Made by a program: the position numbers and the translations under genes. Shown piece by piece: positions 32,718 through 44,354 of a stretch of 64,000 bases of DNA; position 1 is the first letter of the stretch, and each line of letters opens with the position of its first letter. This stretch comes from Laetiporus sulphureus 93-53. Its lineage: Eukaryota; Basidiomycota; Agaricomycetes; Polyporales; Laetiporaceae. Location of the stretch: assembly GCF_001632365.1 (NCBI RefSeq), contig NW_024468531.1, positions 62,001-126,000 of the forward strand, read 5' to 3'. The notes below the pieces were generated by a model. It was not told the DNA's origin. It saw only the letters and a program-made list of their open reading frames with translations, and did no database searches.

Positions 32718-34435
32718 CTACCGCTCTTCAAGCTCTTCAAGCCAGCGCATATGCGAGAAGTCATCAACATCCATACGATCCTCCTTTTCTGAGGCATCAG
32801 ACTCCTCTGAGCTTTCTCCCAAAGGTCGCCTGATAACGCCATAACGAGGAACTGACTTGGCACCGGGGGCAGTGCCACGCCCGTCGCGCAAGGCGGAACG
32901 TGGCTGATGAGGTCCGCTCACAGCATCGTGTTTGCGATGCACGTCGGTGGGAGGGTTCGTTGACACTGAGGGACCAGCCCGTCGGCGTTCACCCGTCGCA
33001 GGCGAAACAACATGACCACCGGGGCCACGGGCTTGCTCCACACGCGCACCGGGACGGACCGAAGACGCCCCCGACGCAACTGGCTTTCGTACAGTATCAC
33101 CAGTTTTCTTGAATTTTATCTCGGCATGCTGGTTCGGATAAGGAACAAGCCGCAGGGGATGTCGCGTCGACGTCTGCGTGCGCGATGGTCCAGCTGGACT
33201 AGCTGGCTGAACTGTACGGGCTGAACGAGCTGGCTCGTCAGCCTTGTATGGAACGAGATGCAATTGGGAGTGCGTGGGCGCAGAGCCGTCGGATGGAGCC
33301 TGTCTCGATGCTGGGAGGGTAGAGGAACCTGCGGCTGCACTCGACGCGGGGATGGGTATTCCCTCGAACTTTGGCTCCGGAATCGGGCTGTACTGTCGCT
33401 TTGTCCGGGGCTGTGTGTTGACTTTTCGCACGAAACCCTCCCGGCGGGGAATACGTGTCTGCCCTGGTAGTCTCTATCGAGACAGTGTTCGAATGCCATC
33501 AGTATTATACTTGAGGAAATCCGTGTGAAAGGCATACCTTAAACTCGTATTTGCAGACTAGATGCCCAGATTTGCCTTTCTGTCTCCATGCCTGTCATCA
33601 ATGGTTAGCGCAATGACTCAGTGGTTCGTTAGCGGAACCAATGAAATTAGACGCACATCCACGACGCGATAGAGCCCGTCGTAACGGTACCTATAATCCG
33701 CAGCGCAGTTAACATCGCGTCCAGTACAATTTCTTCGCGGAAACCTACTCACCCACTTGCTGGAGCCCAGTCAGAATCAAGGTTATAACCCCTTACAACA
33801 CGAACGGGCTTCCCCGTCTTCGACGATATCTATACTCGCAGTCAGATCCGAGATTTTTCGTGATCTCGCCTTACATACCAACAGAGACTTGTTTCTGCTG
33901 TTGCCGAATGTTTGGTCGAATAGTTGCGGGCCCATGCGGGTCTAAATCAGGCTCTGACTGAGCGTTGGTTTCCTGCGAGGACCCGTGTGAACCTCACCTT
34001 GTTGTCGCTACCCCCGCAGCCAGTGTATACACTGACAAGTGTCGAGTTCAGCAAGCTGCAATGGACCCGTTGAAGTTTCTTACTCACAAACTTTCTCCTT
34101 CATCCTCGTCGTCGTCATAGCCGCCGGACAGCACCACGCTGTATGCGCCCTTGTCCTTACTTCCGTAAATTCCAGCCATGATGCCGGGATGCACGGCGGA
34201 GTCGCTGCAAGCCAGCCTGTTCATTCGTTTCATTCAGCGATCTGGAGGACGCCAACGACAAATGTGTTTTCGTACCGACTCTCGAAGCGCGTCCCAACCT
34301 CGACACCGGGAATGTCCCCGAAGACGTCGCTACGTAGAACGGTCAGGTGTCATTGATCGTTGTCCAGCAGCCTCACATTAGCACTTACGGATGATGTGTC
34401 CTTTTTGCTCGGACACGTTGGATAGGGCCGGGCAT
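32718..34435 (-). CDS. SRA (SAD/YDG) domain protein, predicted methyl-DNA reader
   Basis: Starts MPGPIQRVRAKRTHHP at 34435 and is split into about eight exons, the first introns at 34330-34388 and just below 34276. The SRA domain runs almost from the N-terminus: FGDIPGVEVGTRFESR, SDSAVHPGIMAGIYGS, AYSVVLSGGYDDDEDEGE, YTGCGGSDN, LFDQTFGNSRNKSLL, GKPVRVVRGYNLDS, YRYDGLYRVVDAW and GHLVCKYEFKRLPGQ. SRA domains flip out 5-methylcytosine (UHRF1, plant SUVH). No RING, PHD or SET domain is present; a Pro/Ser-rich basic tail of ~230 residues follows, ending DDFSHMRWLEELEER. The stretch after YTGCGGSDN is short compared with UHRF1-type domains, where the NKR finger lies. Nuclear location inferred. Confidence 0.9.
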
Positions 34436-34893
34436 GGTTCAAGTGAGGGAGTGAGATGCGATTACTGATAGCAGTAAGTAAGAGGAACAATACGATCGCC
34501 GTTCCAATTTTCGCTTCGGATTTAGTAATGCTGTTGCACGTGCTTGTCTCGGGACACTCCAGGCCGTTCCAAGAACCAAGTTGCACAAGTTGAGATGCTC
34601 GGAGCATTGAAGGCAGTTGCCATGTGCGTAACGTCCATTGTTCTTTCTATGATAAGTATGTAGCGGGAATGCAGCGCTGTCTGCACGTAGACCCTACTAT
34701 TGATCGACAGTGCAGATCATCACTCGACCACACAGGCGTCATCTTCTCTCGACACCGGGCCATCAGTGCATCAAAGCTTGCAACCGGACCTTTCCCATGT
34801 CGATCTCACATACAAGAAAGCAGATAGCTACAAGACACAGGCCACGCGTTCGTCCTTCTCAGCGTCAACTCCCAATATCTCAAGGGACGAGGT
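34436..34893. other. Spacer between the SRA and Hva1-TUDOR genes
   Basis: About 460 bp, probably the SRA gene promoter plus the 3' end of the upstream TUDOR gene. No further coding frame is supported. Confidence 0.4.
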
Positions 34894-35384
34894 TCAACCC
34901 GAACCCTCTCCAACATGCGAAAGCGTTTCCGGATTGTGTGATACGCGATGGCCGTGCTTTCAGTTGTCATCCTCTGATCAGTCGTGTCGCTCAGAGGACA
35001 CTGTAGCATACTCACTTGATCTGTGAAGATGACCTATTGGAGAAGCGATGGTGAGTGACGAGTCCACGACACAGTGAGAATCTTTTCTGTTACCTTAGGC
35101 GGGTGCTTTACAGTGATGCCAAGGTCGCCAGCATTCTTGATGTCTTCCTCCGTCCGGAGGACCGCTTCTACCTGTTGTCACCAGGCTTTCTCAGCTGAAA
35201 AGAACAAACGAAGAACAAAGTACCGCCGTCCACCTTTCCTTCATGCGTTCCACCCCGTATACGGGTGAACACCTCGTCGCCAACCTTGATGGGATGTCCT
35301 TCCTTGTCCCGAACTTCGTGCTGAACGCGTGCTCTCAACATGATGGAGCCAACTTGAGATGGGACCGGGATATCTTACCGTCAT
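34894..35384 (-). CDS. Hva1-TUDOR small protein (83 aa)
   Basis: Five tiny exons: 35384-35379 (ATG ACG only), 35320-35234, 35171-35094, 35033-35016 (18 bp) and 34956-34894, joining to exactly 84 codons. The protein reads VRDKEGHPIKVGDEVFTRIR, GGTHEGKVEAVL, TEEDIKNAGDLGITVKHPPK, VIFTDQHGHRVSHNPETL. This matches the fungal hypervirulence-associated TUDOR domain (Hva1_TUDOR/DUF2945 type) over its whole length. The family name does not establish a role in this fungus; a small beta-barrel with ligand-binding capacity is expected. Micro-exons make it easy for gene finders to miss. The 6-bp first exon is inferred; the alternative start is the in-frame Met at 35343. Confidence 0.85.
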
Positions 35385-36255
35385 GGCAGGATATGTATGC
35401 GATGGTAAGCTTGCTTCAGCGGCGATGAATAACGAGGCCGTGGTTCGCAAAGAAACTTGAAAGCAGAATGTGTTTATGTATTTACCGAGCTCGAATCGGA
35501 ATGCCAAGCGACGCGTCATGGCATTACATAGCTACTGAAGTTATGCAATTAACGCCACGGCCGATCGACAGACCGATCGAGTACATGCATCGGCTGGCCA
35601 CACCATTCCAGGCGCTCGACTGGCGCTCGGCGTGGCAACTAGGTAGAATAACAAGTTTGTGAAGCGAGCTGAATCCGCGCGCCCTACATGTGATGATCAA
35701 TCTTCAGCTTCAGCTTTCAAATTTCAAGCTCAAGGATTGGGCTCACAATCCAGAGTTATCTAGAGCAACACGTCCAGATCCTATCCAGCTGTTTGGCAAA
35801 CTTTTACACCTTGACGCATGATTGATGATTGCTGTGCAGAAAACCACTCACAGACTTCAGCACGAGCATGCGCGACCGAGTATATTAGTATATAGACTAT
35901 ACTTCATATTCGGGCCGTGTTGTCTAAATATATGCGGCGTTGATCACAAACAAAAAAGAATGCACAGAATCCAGAGTCCTATCCTCAGTAAACAATCTGA
36001 TCATATAACTTGGCATGACTTCCATCCCTCGTATCACCCGAGAAGTCCGCAATCCGCCTTGCTGTAAGTCTACGTGGAGAGCATGTATGGCGGGTACAGC
36101 GTAATCTACTGGCTTTCGGCCTCCTCGGATTCGGCAGGGACCTTGTGTTGATGCTGGCGCGGGCGCAGCGTACTCGCGAGCGTGTCTCGTAGACATACAT
36201 ACGGGGAAGCAGCATTCTCGTCAACCAGAGCAACACAAGACAGAAAATGACAAAC
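35385..36255. other. Intergenic
   Basis: Promoter side of the TUDOR gene and 3' flank of the MYND gene. Several short frames but no recognisable gene, repeat or RNA. Confidence 0.4.
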
Positions 36256-37440
36256 TCACTCATGCAGCTGTGCGCCAAAATATTTCGAGGCGCTCTGATG
36301 GGATGATGGCTTGTGCGGCTTGCAGAGCTTCCGGTGCCTTGGCCAGTCATATAGCTGGCATTGCCTCGGCGGCGAGCAGTATGGCGCCTTCTTGCATCGC
36401 GAGCAGACGAGCAACACGTTCTCTCCCTCGGACCCTCTCCCGCAAAACGTGCAGATCTCGTCCCTCATACGCCTCCGCCGCTTATCTTCCCTATCCACCA
36501 CGTCCCATGTCGCCATATGCTCCACTCCCCGGCTGGCGAGCTTGCGCGTGCTGTCGACGCACATCCGCGCCGTGAGGCCGTCATTGTCCTTGATGTCGAT
36601 GTTGCCGCCGCGCTCGAGGTACCACGCGAGCGCGTCCGCTGCTCGCTGCACGAGCTCTGCGTTCCGCGGTTCCCAGATGAGTGTGATGTCGTGCGCGGCC
36701 GTCGCGCCGTATCGATTCCGATGGTTTACGTCTCCCCCTGCGTCGTACAAGATCTGCGCGAATTCAGGGTCGAACGCAGGTTTGGTCGATAGCGCGTGAT
36801 AAAGCGCCGTAGAGCCACATATGTCTTCTGCCTCGACGGGGAGGTTTACTTCCGAGACGAGCCAGCGCGCGATATCGAGGAGGTGAAGGCGCGCATCTGG
36901 ATGATGGAGTGTCCCGAGGAGGAGCAGGGTGTAAATAGGGACTCTCGTCTCGCCCCAGCGTAGTGCTAGTAGATCCTGGACGGCGGCCTCGCGAGCAACA
37001 AACTCGGAGTTGGTCTCGGGAAGTAGTTTTGCGAGGCGGCCGAACCAGTCTGCCTTGACGCGTGCAAAATCGCCTTCGAAAAGGCTGCGGCCGTACTCAT
37101 TCAGGTCGTGGATGGCATCGAGCCGATGGGCACTGAACCACCTTCGTAGACGGAGAGCTTCGTGGCCTTGGAGACTTCCAGTGCTGATGACAGTGAGGGT
37201 ATAGATCAGACGTGTCAGGATGATGGAGGAGCAACTGTGGCACCGACCTCCGTAGCAGCTCTTCTATTGGTCTGGTATCGACGGCGCGGTCAACCGATGG
37301 CAAATCGATCAGTTAATTCAAACGTACCGACCATCCTTCGGTTCCGCCTGGGATGATAAGACATGTACCTTCTCCTGTAGTTCCGGATCCGAGAAATTCA
37401 AAGGAGTAGCGTTTGTAGAAGAGTTGTCGTTGTCGGGCAT
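36256..37440 (-). CDS. Ankyrin-repeat protein with C-terminal MYND zinc finger
   Basis: Likely protein-protein adaptor. The probable start is MPDNDNSSTNATPLNFSDPE at 37440, with one or two introns before the main frame (exact 5' junctions unresolved between about 37155 and 37400). The main exon gives RWFSAHRLDAIHDLNEYGRS, then ankyrin-like helices (ETRVPIYTLLLLGTLHHPDA, STALYHALSTKP, DVNHRNRYGATAAHDITLIW, NIDIKDNDGLTARM). The MYND finger is CTFCGRG..CSRCKKAPYCSPPRQCQLYDW..HRKLC, with all Cys/His ligands in place, close to the C-terminus, as in fungal Ank-MYND proteins. Divergent from the phosphate transporter gene. Substrate and role unknown. Confidence 0.83.
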
Positions 37441-38114
37441 CGGCCAAAGAGGAACCGTGTCCTCAGTCTAACGAAGTGCCAGGAATAACTGAACGATTCT
37501 TCTAGCAGACCTAGTAGCGATATTCGCTATATCAAACTCAACCAGAACTCTAGCACACCGAGAGAGGCACTATGACAGGAGAACGAGCAGCCCCTTGAAG
37601 TGTTCTGGCGTGAGGTAGGCCCGAGGCGGGGAGTCGGGCTGCGAGGTGCGGGGTAACGGGAGGATCAAAAGCAATGATCCAATTGATTACAAACGGAAGT
37701 AAGAGTTCCCACGACTTGTCAAGTCTTACCATCGTACAAATCGCGTTCATTTTTCAAGCGGCTGCACGCGAGCGCTTCCCCAATCATCTCAGCCACCGCT
37801 CATTTCGCTCTCCTCCTACGATTTTCTCCACTGCCTACCACTCCGGGCGACGTCGAGCCACGTACTCACGGTCATTTCATCTCAATCTACTCCTCGGGGA
37901 CTTCTCGCGGACGAAGGCTTCGCCTGCAGGCATCTTATTCCCGTCCACGTGAAAACCTCGGTTGCTCCGCCCAGCAAACGCCCATACTTGGATTTGCACA
38001 TTTGGCGGCTCGCCGACAGCAGCCACCACGACGCATCTTATCCCGGAATCCATTCCACTGACGACCCTTCGTCGTCGGGGTCCCGTCGCTGGCTTTGATA
38101 TCTCTGCGTTTGCG
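37441..38114. promoter_or_regulatory. Divergent promoter region, MYND protein / phosphate transporter
   Basis: About 670 bp between two outward-facing starts. Pyrimidine-rich upstream of 38115 (gctcatttcgctctcctcct). A CACGTG-type E-box was not found close to the transporter; ccacgtac (37858) and ccacgtga (37946) are weak partial matches to the CACGTK core recognised by Pho4-type factors in yeasts. Phosphate control is inference only. Confidence 0.35.
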
Positions 38115-41100
38115 ATGAAGTTCAGGTATGTGCCTCTGTGCTCCGGTGCTCTTGACTCTTGACATAGTCTCTAGCTCGTCTCTAAAGTTCAACGCCGTCC
38201 CCGAGTGGTGGGACGAATACATAGCGTGAGACGCAGATATATTTGATCTACACGTCGATAAGTTACTGACATCCCGAAGTTATGATGCCCTCAAGAAAGC
38301 CGTCTACCAGCTCGAGAAGCAACAAGCTGGCCTTGGAGAATCTCTCCTCGAAGGCCACGACCTCGAGGCTAATGAGGAAACTGCCCTAATAGGCCATCCA
38401 GTCGACCACCTCTCCACCGACAGCCTCTTTGTCCCTCTTCTCGACCGAGAGCTCAAGAAGATCTGCATCTTCTACGAGGCCCAGGAGAAGGAGTTGCTTG
38501 ACGAGGTCAAACAGCTTGAGCGACTCGTGGAACAACAGGAGGAGGTTGGTCCTGATGCGGGCCACCAGTACACGGATGCTGACACCGATGACGACGAAGA
38601 TGAAGATGAAGAGTACGAGGACATCCACAGCCTCAATAGTCCACTCCGGAGCCGAGAACCCACACGTTCGCCATCCCGTCATCCAAATCGTCAGCATTCT
38701 ATGTCTCTGAGCAACGCTATGGGTGCTCCTCACGTTCCAGGTAAGCCTTCTAATCCCTGCACTCCCACTCACCCTCAGCATTGTCATCAGGAAGCAAGAA
38801 GAGGTTAGAGTCGGCGCATGCCCGTCGGTACAGCTTGTCGTCAGCGGATGATCACGGTGAACTGGAAGCCAGTATCGCCTCCCTTCGCTCCCAGTATGTC
38901 GAGCAATCGGCACAATCATCCGGATCCCATGCAACTGGGGCGTCGGCTTCTCCTCAGAACACGACACGCGGCCTCTCCAGCAAGTTAAATCGTATGAAGG
39001 ACAGCATTACGTCGCTCGGCGCCCCGCCAACAGTATGGACAGCTAAGAACAATTACGCGATGGACATCCAGCTTTTGTTCAAGCGGCGTATCACAAATCT
39101 CTACCTGTCCATCACGTCGCTCAGGTCTTACGTCGAGCTCAACTATTCCGGGTTCCGCAAGATTCTGAAAAAGTACGTGTGCTTCAGCGCTTTGCATCGC
39201 ATACATTCCCTAACCCTTTGCAGGTACGACAAGGTGACTGATAGCGAACTCCAAGAACATTACCTCCACGACATCGTCGAGCAGGCAACACCGTTCACTC
39301 AAGCTTCGAAGGACAAGCTATCCGGCGTCATTGCCTCCCTCGTCCAGCTCTACGCCAAGTGCGTGACACACGGGGACGTCCCCGCGGCGCAGCGCCAGCT
39401 CAAGCTGCATCAGCGCGAGCATATTGCATGGGAGCGCGACACCGTCTGGCGGCAGATGATTGGACAAGCACGGCGCGGCGAGACCGATACCGCAGGCCCC
39501 GCTGCCCTCGGCGGCTCGCTCGTGCTCGAGCCCGAGAAGAGCTTGCTCGATGTGCGCACACGCGCGGGACGCCTTCGGCTCACGGCGAAACAATTGTACC
39601 TGCTGCTGTCGCTCATAACGTTTGCCATACTGTTGAATGTACGAACTATCGATGGGGTGGAGGCGAACAGGTGTTTCGCGATATTGGTGTTCGCGACGAT
39701 CATGTGGGCGACGGAAGCGATCCCGCTGTTCGTGACATCCATCCTTGTCCCGCTATTGCTTGTGTGTCTGCGGGTCATCCGTTCGTCTGATGATGAGGAG
39801 AGGCGTCTGAGCACATCTGAGGCGACGAAGTGAGTTAAGCTTGTTGTGTTGCTGCAGAGATCGTTCTGATGATATGTTGCAGGTACATTTTCTCCATGAT
39901 GTTCTCGCCGACGATCATGCTGTTGATCGGTGGCTTCACAATCGCTTCTGCATTGAGCAAGACTGCCATCGACCGTGTACTGATTACGAAGGTGCTGAGT
40001 TTGGCGGGCACAAGACCGAGTGTTGTATTGCTTGCGTTCATGGGTGTCGCGTGCTTCGCAAGTATGTGGATAAGGTGAGTTGCTTCGACGATGCCAGTCC
40101 AGTTGTTCGCTCACATCATGCCAGTAACGTCGCGGCACCGACTCTGTGCTTCTCGTTGATCCAGGTCTGTTGCCCTATTTGTCACATATTGATATCAACC
40201 ACTCATGCCGTCACAGCCGATCCTGCGGACACTGCCTGCTAAATCGAAGTTTGCGCCTTGCCTGATTGTACGTACTCATTCATATACCCTTACGGGAGCT
40301 CTTGACTGATGGTGTGATGATTCTCGCCGCAGCTAGGCATTGCACTGGCAGCAAACATTGGTGGACAGAGTTCGCCCATCTCCTCTCCACAGAACCTCAT
40401 CGCTCTTGCAGCCATGGACCCTCCACTAGACTGGGCGAGCTGGTTCGCGGTAGCCCTCCCGGTCTCTGGCGTCTCTATCTTGCTGATCTGGGTGCTACTT
40501 CTCGTGACGTACCGGCCTTCCCGTTCGCCAGATGGAGAGTGTGAACTTGAGATAAGGCCCATCCGTGCCCCGAAGGAGAACTTCACCGCGAAGCAGTACT
40601 GGGTCTCCATCGTGTGTCTAGTGACGATCCTTCTTTGGTGCTTTGAGCATGAGATCGAAGATCTCGTGGGGGACATGGGTATCGTTGCAATAATCCCGAT
40701 TGTGGCGTTCTTCTCTACAGGCGTCCTGAAGAAGGTATGGTCCTGTATTAGCATCCTCTGTACCCAATGTTGACTCTCGTTGCAGGAGGACTTCGAGCAG
40801 TTCCTCTGGACGGTCGTCTTCCTCGCGATGGGCGGTATCGCCCTTGGCAAAGGGGTCACCTCTAGCGGTCTATTAGATGTAATGGACGACAAGATCCGAG
40901 AGCTCATCTCGGGCCTGTCGCTCTATACTGTCGTCCTCGTGCTGTCGTTCATTGTCCTGGTGAGCATTTGAACGATATTTTGAGGTAGTGTTTCCGCTCA
41001 CGAATTCTCTCAGGTTGTGTCGACGTTCATCAGCCATACTATCGCCAGTGTGCTGCTGGTACCGATCGCCAAGGAAGTTGGCAGCAACATGCCAGGAAAC

Positions 41101-41492
41101 AGGGAGAATCTTTTGATTTTCCTTACTGGCCTGTTGTGCTCGACAGGAATGGGCATGCCTGTTTCCGGCTTCCCGAACCAGACAGCGTAAGCTAAGAACA
41201 GTTCATCTGGTCTGCGATATGCTCACGCCACGTTACACAGCGCGAACCAAGAAGATGAGATGGGTCAGCTGTACTTGACTAATGTTGATTTCCTCAAGAA
41301 TGGCGTCCCTGCTAGCATCATCGCCATGATGGTATGTTATTTGCAGTTCAGTTGAGGGTTGCAGGTCTGAACGGTTCGGATTTTTGTAGGTCGTTGCGAC
41401 AGTCGGCTTCCTCTTGATGCAAGTGATAGGGTATGTGTCTTTCGATCCTCTCCAGCGTGTGGATGGCTGATGCGTTTGTCCTCAGCCTCTAA
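38115..41492 (+). CDS. SPX-domain low-affinity phosphate transporter (PHO87/PHO90/PHO91 type)
   Basis: Imports inorganic phosphate or exports it from the vacuole; the SPX domain senses inositol pyrophosphates. It starts MKFSSSLKFNAVPEWWDEYI, split by introns after AG at 38125 and after ATAGC near 38227; DALKKAVYQLE and the FYEAQEKELLDEVKQLE coiled region follow. An acidic linker (TDADTDDDEDEDEEYED) separates the SPX halves, the last being LRSYVELNYSGFRKILKKYD. The transporter part has about 12 membrane segments of the DASS/ArsB-like superfamily: LYLLLSLITFAILLN, FSPTIMLLIGGFTIASAL, LGIALAANIGGQSSPISSPQ (substrate signature), VVFLAMGGIALGKGV, LLCSTGMGMPVSGFPN. It ends MMVVATVGFLLMQVIGL. About a dozen introns. 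Complete. Confidence 0.93.
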
Positions 41493-41929
41493 TGCTAGAA
41501 CAATTTATTTCATTGTGGTATCATGCTTTGCTGCGAACTATTCTTCATAATAGATGCTTCCACATATTTGTTTTGGTCACTGAATGGGGGGCCAGTCCCC
41601 GATATCCACAAGAAGTCAGCGAATCTGTGTATCGATACAATCCTTGCTTATTTAGTTGTCCTTTGTGACGAGACTGTATCAACAACCAATTCTTGATGTC
41701 ACGGAACGATATTTTGAGCAGCATCGTTGTGCGTCTCACCATCAGTGGACTGAGAAAGAAGAGAACAGTCATGATAGCAATGCCGCTGCATTGCTTGAAA
41801 TGTATGCACGTATCGTTAAATATCCTCGTCATTACATGCGCCAGCGCACGGTGCCTAAATCGTACTGTTTATACAAGCATCTGGTATCCACCCTATATCC
41901 ACCCATCCTTCAATGGACCAAAGCTCACA

Positions 41930-43713
41930 TCAGCACTCGCTGTTTCCGTCCATTGACCTACTTATGGACTCCTCTTCCAAATGAATCAGCTCATCGCCTT
42001 TACAGTCTCCCGATACATCTTCCGGTTCCACACAGTGCGCACAGGACTCGTTGCTCATGCATGAGCACTCCGAACCGTCCGTGGACGTTAGAGTGCTAAT
42101 TGTGAGCGAGTGTCGCTCATGGTCAAGGGGCGCGCCCATGCTGCCAACGAAGGCAGGGAACCGTACCGTCGACGGGGAAGAGCGGACGAAGGATGGCCCG
42201 CCATCCAATGACTCGTCGTCCGTAGACGAGACTTGGCGAAGGTTGAGAAGGAAGCGGGAGATGATGATGGAGGACAACCTGTGGTGTTGTCAGGGTGTCA
42301 AGTTCATAGCGAATCCACGAGAAGCTGACACGAACGATGTGACGAAAAAGGTGATGTCCAAGAACACCTGGCTCTGCATTAGTTTTGATGCCCTTGCGAA
42401 ATAGAAGAGGACGTTACATTCGTGAGGGACAACACAAGATGGGCGACGTTCAGGACAAGAAGTACGCTGATGGATGGCAATCATCATAAGTCGTCGCTCT
42501 TCGAACATTGCATGCTCAAACCTACGCAAAGTAGATGGTTCCTGAAGACAATGTATAACGTCTGCGATACGACCGTCGTTGATGCATGCTGGAGGACGTA
42601 CCATCTCTCAACAACAAAGTCACGATGGACGCCTTCATGTTAACAGCGACGGCTTCCTTCTTGATTCTGTACGTGTTCATCCAGGTTACAACCAATACGA
42701 TTGTATCAGAAGCGACCAGGCACGAGCGCGTAATTATCAGCACTGCAACACAGCCGCGTCTTCAGTATCTACTAGCGTGTGAAATGAAAGGATCGCCGCA
42801 CATCTGTTGAGCAGATACATGATGCAACGATCAAACTCAAGAAAGAGACGGCGCACATAGTACTGGTCGTTGCGGAGATATCACTGCCAGCATTACATGC
42901 AATGCCGAAACCTGGCACGTCAATAGTGGAGAACGACGCTCTGACATCGCTGAACTGCTTGCACTGTCAATACATGCATCTGCGGTTGGTCAGCAGTCCG
43001 GACTCACAAGGTTTGTGCCGACAGGCACCAGGCTCAACACCAGAGTGATGGAGGCAATTTGAAAGTTTCGATGGCCAACGGCGAAAACACGAAGAGCAGA
43101 GAAAACTTGTAGAATATCACTCATGAGACGCCGCGACGACAGTCGATACACAACTCACCGGCCCATACAACAGATAAAAGTAGCTGAAACCCTGGGAACA
43201 GAAGGTTGACCACCGCACAGCTGAAAATGTGTTATGTGAAATTTTGAGTATTGCGATTGCACAACACTGCCTCGTACCTCTAGGAACGGAGATTATGGAG
43301 ATCCTATTATGCTCGATCGAATGGTGAACGCACTCACCTGACTGGTAGTCCATTGAGGAATGAGCAGTATCATGGACACCGCGTATCCGATACTGAACCA
43401 TCTGTTGAGCGCGAACAGTGTACTTGCAACGGTTCTTTTGCGAGCCCATATAAGTTCAGCCTCTTGCGAGATCGTCAAGAGATTATCATAGAGGACGAGC
43501 GCTGCATCGTTCATGATATGAGAACGAAAAGTATGTCGACCTGCAAGGGGAACTGCATACCAGCAGCCGCGACAATGCAGTAATTCTGCGCAAAGCTGGT
43601 GTTTCATGAGTTCATTACCGCTCGAGGAAATGTGTCCATGTGGAAGTGGTGGACAACGCTCACCTCAGCTGCAATTGATACACCACCTCTGCTGTTTCAT
43701 CGTTCATAGACAT
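41930..43713 (-). CDS. DUF6533-type multi-pass membrane protein
   Basis: Basidiomycete-specific seven-helix-like membrane protein of unknown function. It starts MSMNDETAEVVYQLQLS at 43713. FAQNYCIVAAAALVLYDNLL then TISQEAELIWARKRTVAS is the DUF6533 signature and needs two small introns. Later exons give LFALNRWFSIGYAVSMILLI, LLLSVVWAVFSALRVFAVG, VLSLVPVGTN, SCLVASDTIVLVVTWMNTYR, LLLRDGTIYF and, near the C-terminus, SSIIISRFLLNLRQ, the usual closing motif. An acidic tail ends SMDGNSEC. About nine exons; the junctions between 42290 and 42900 were not fully settled, so one lesion there cannot be excluded. The 440 bp to the transporter gene hold nothing recognisable. Confidence 0.8.
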
Positions 43714-43768
43714 ACCTGCTGTCGGAACGTCCAGCGAAATGAGCAGAGTTTCAAGGAGATGCGACGCA

Positions 43769-43870
43769 GGCTACATCGTACTCGGCGTCGTATATACGCG
43801 TCATGCGAGTCGATGCGACGAGGGCAACATCGTATTCGGCGTCGTATATCGCGTTACGCGAGTCGATGCG
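43769..43870. repeat. 53-bp direct repeat, two copies
   Basis: Copies at 43769-43817 and 43822-43870 share (a/g)catcgta(c/t)tcggcgtcg then tatat..cg and gcgagtcgatgcg, differing at a few positions. Both lie just upstream of the DUF6533 gene start, within its promoter. Confidence 0.75.
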
Positions 43871-44354
43871 TGGCACTAACTTTGACGTATGCTCTTTAGA
43901 GTATGGGCTTACTTCGCTCGCTGTCAGTAGTGATGCCGTCAGTGCAGACGACGCGGAGCCGGCGGACGACACGTAAAAGACAATCGTTTTCTAGAACGGT
44001 GGGTTCATGATAAGCGATAAAGACTACAACATCAAAGTTTGGATAATGAGAGCGGCAGAGTCCACATATAGCATCGCACGAGATCAAGTGTTGTCCGAGA
44101 ATATCGATGTATTCTGCCAAACAGGGCCAAGAACAAGATGAATCAAATCCAGGAACGCAGGATGAGAGAAGTCGTATACAATCAGCACTGTGGGTTGATT
44201 GTGGGTTGTGGTCGTCAAAGGTCGTGATCACACGTCAACAAAGGTCGTAACTATCATGTCAGGGCGTGAGACTGGGAAGCCGCACGGAACCGAGGACTGC
44301 AGGCTTAAGCTTGGGCTAATCCGTGACCTCTTCCTCAAATGGCAGATGCTGAGG
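43871..44354. other. Intergenic
   Basis: Between the DUF6533 gene promoter and the 3' end of the SAM-like gene. No gene or element recognised. Confidence 0.4.

Noticed and set aside
36270..36799. Long plus-strand frames antisense to the MYND gene
   Set aside because: The minus strand carries the full ankyrin and MYND motifs; the plus frames are shadows of a GC-biased coding exon.
43751..43972. Minus frame with a repeated IYDAEYDVA peptide
   Set aside because: It is the translation of the 53-bp DNA repeat; no start context or further domain supports a protein.
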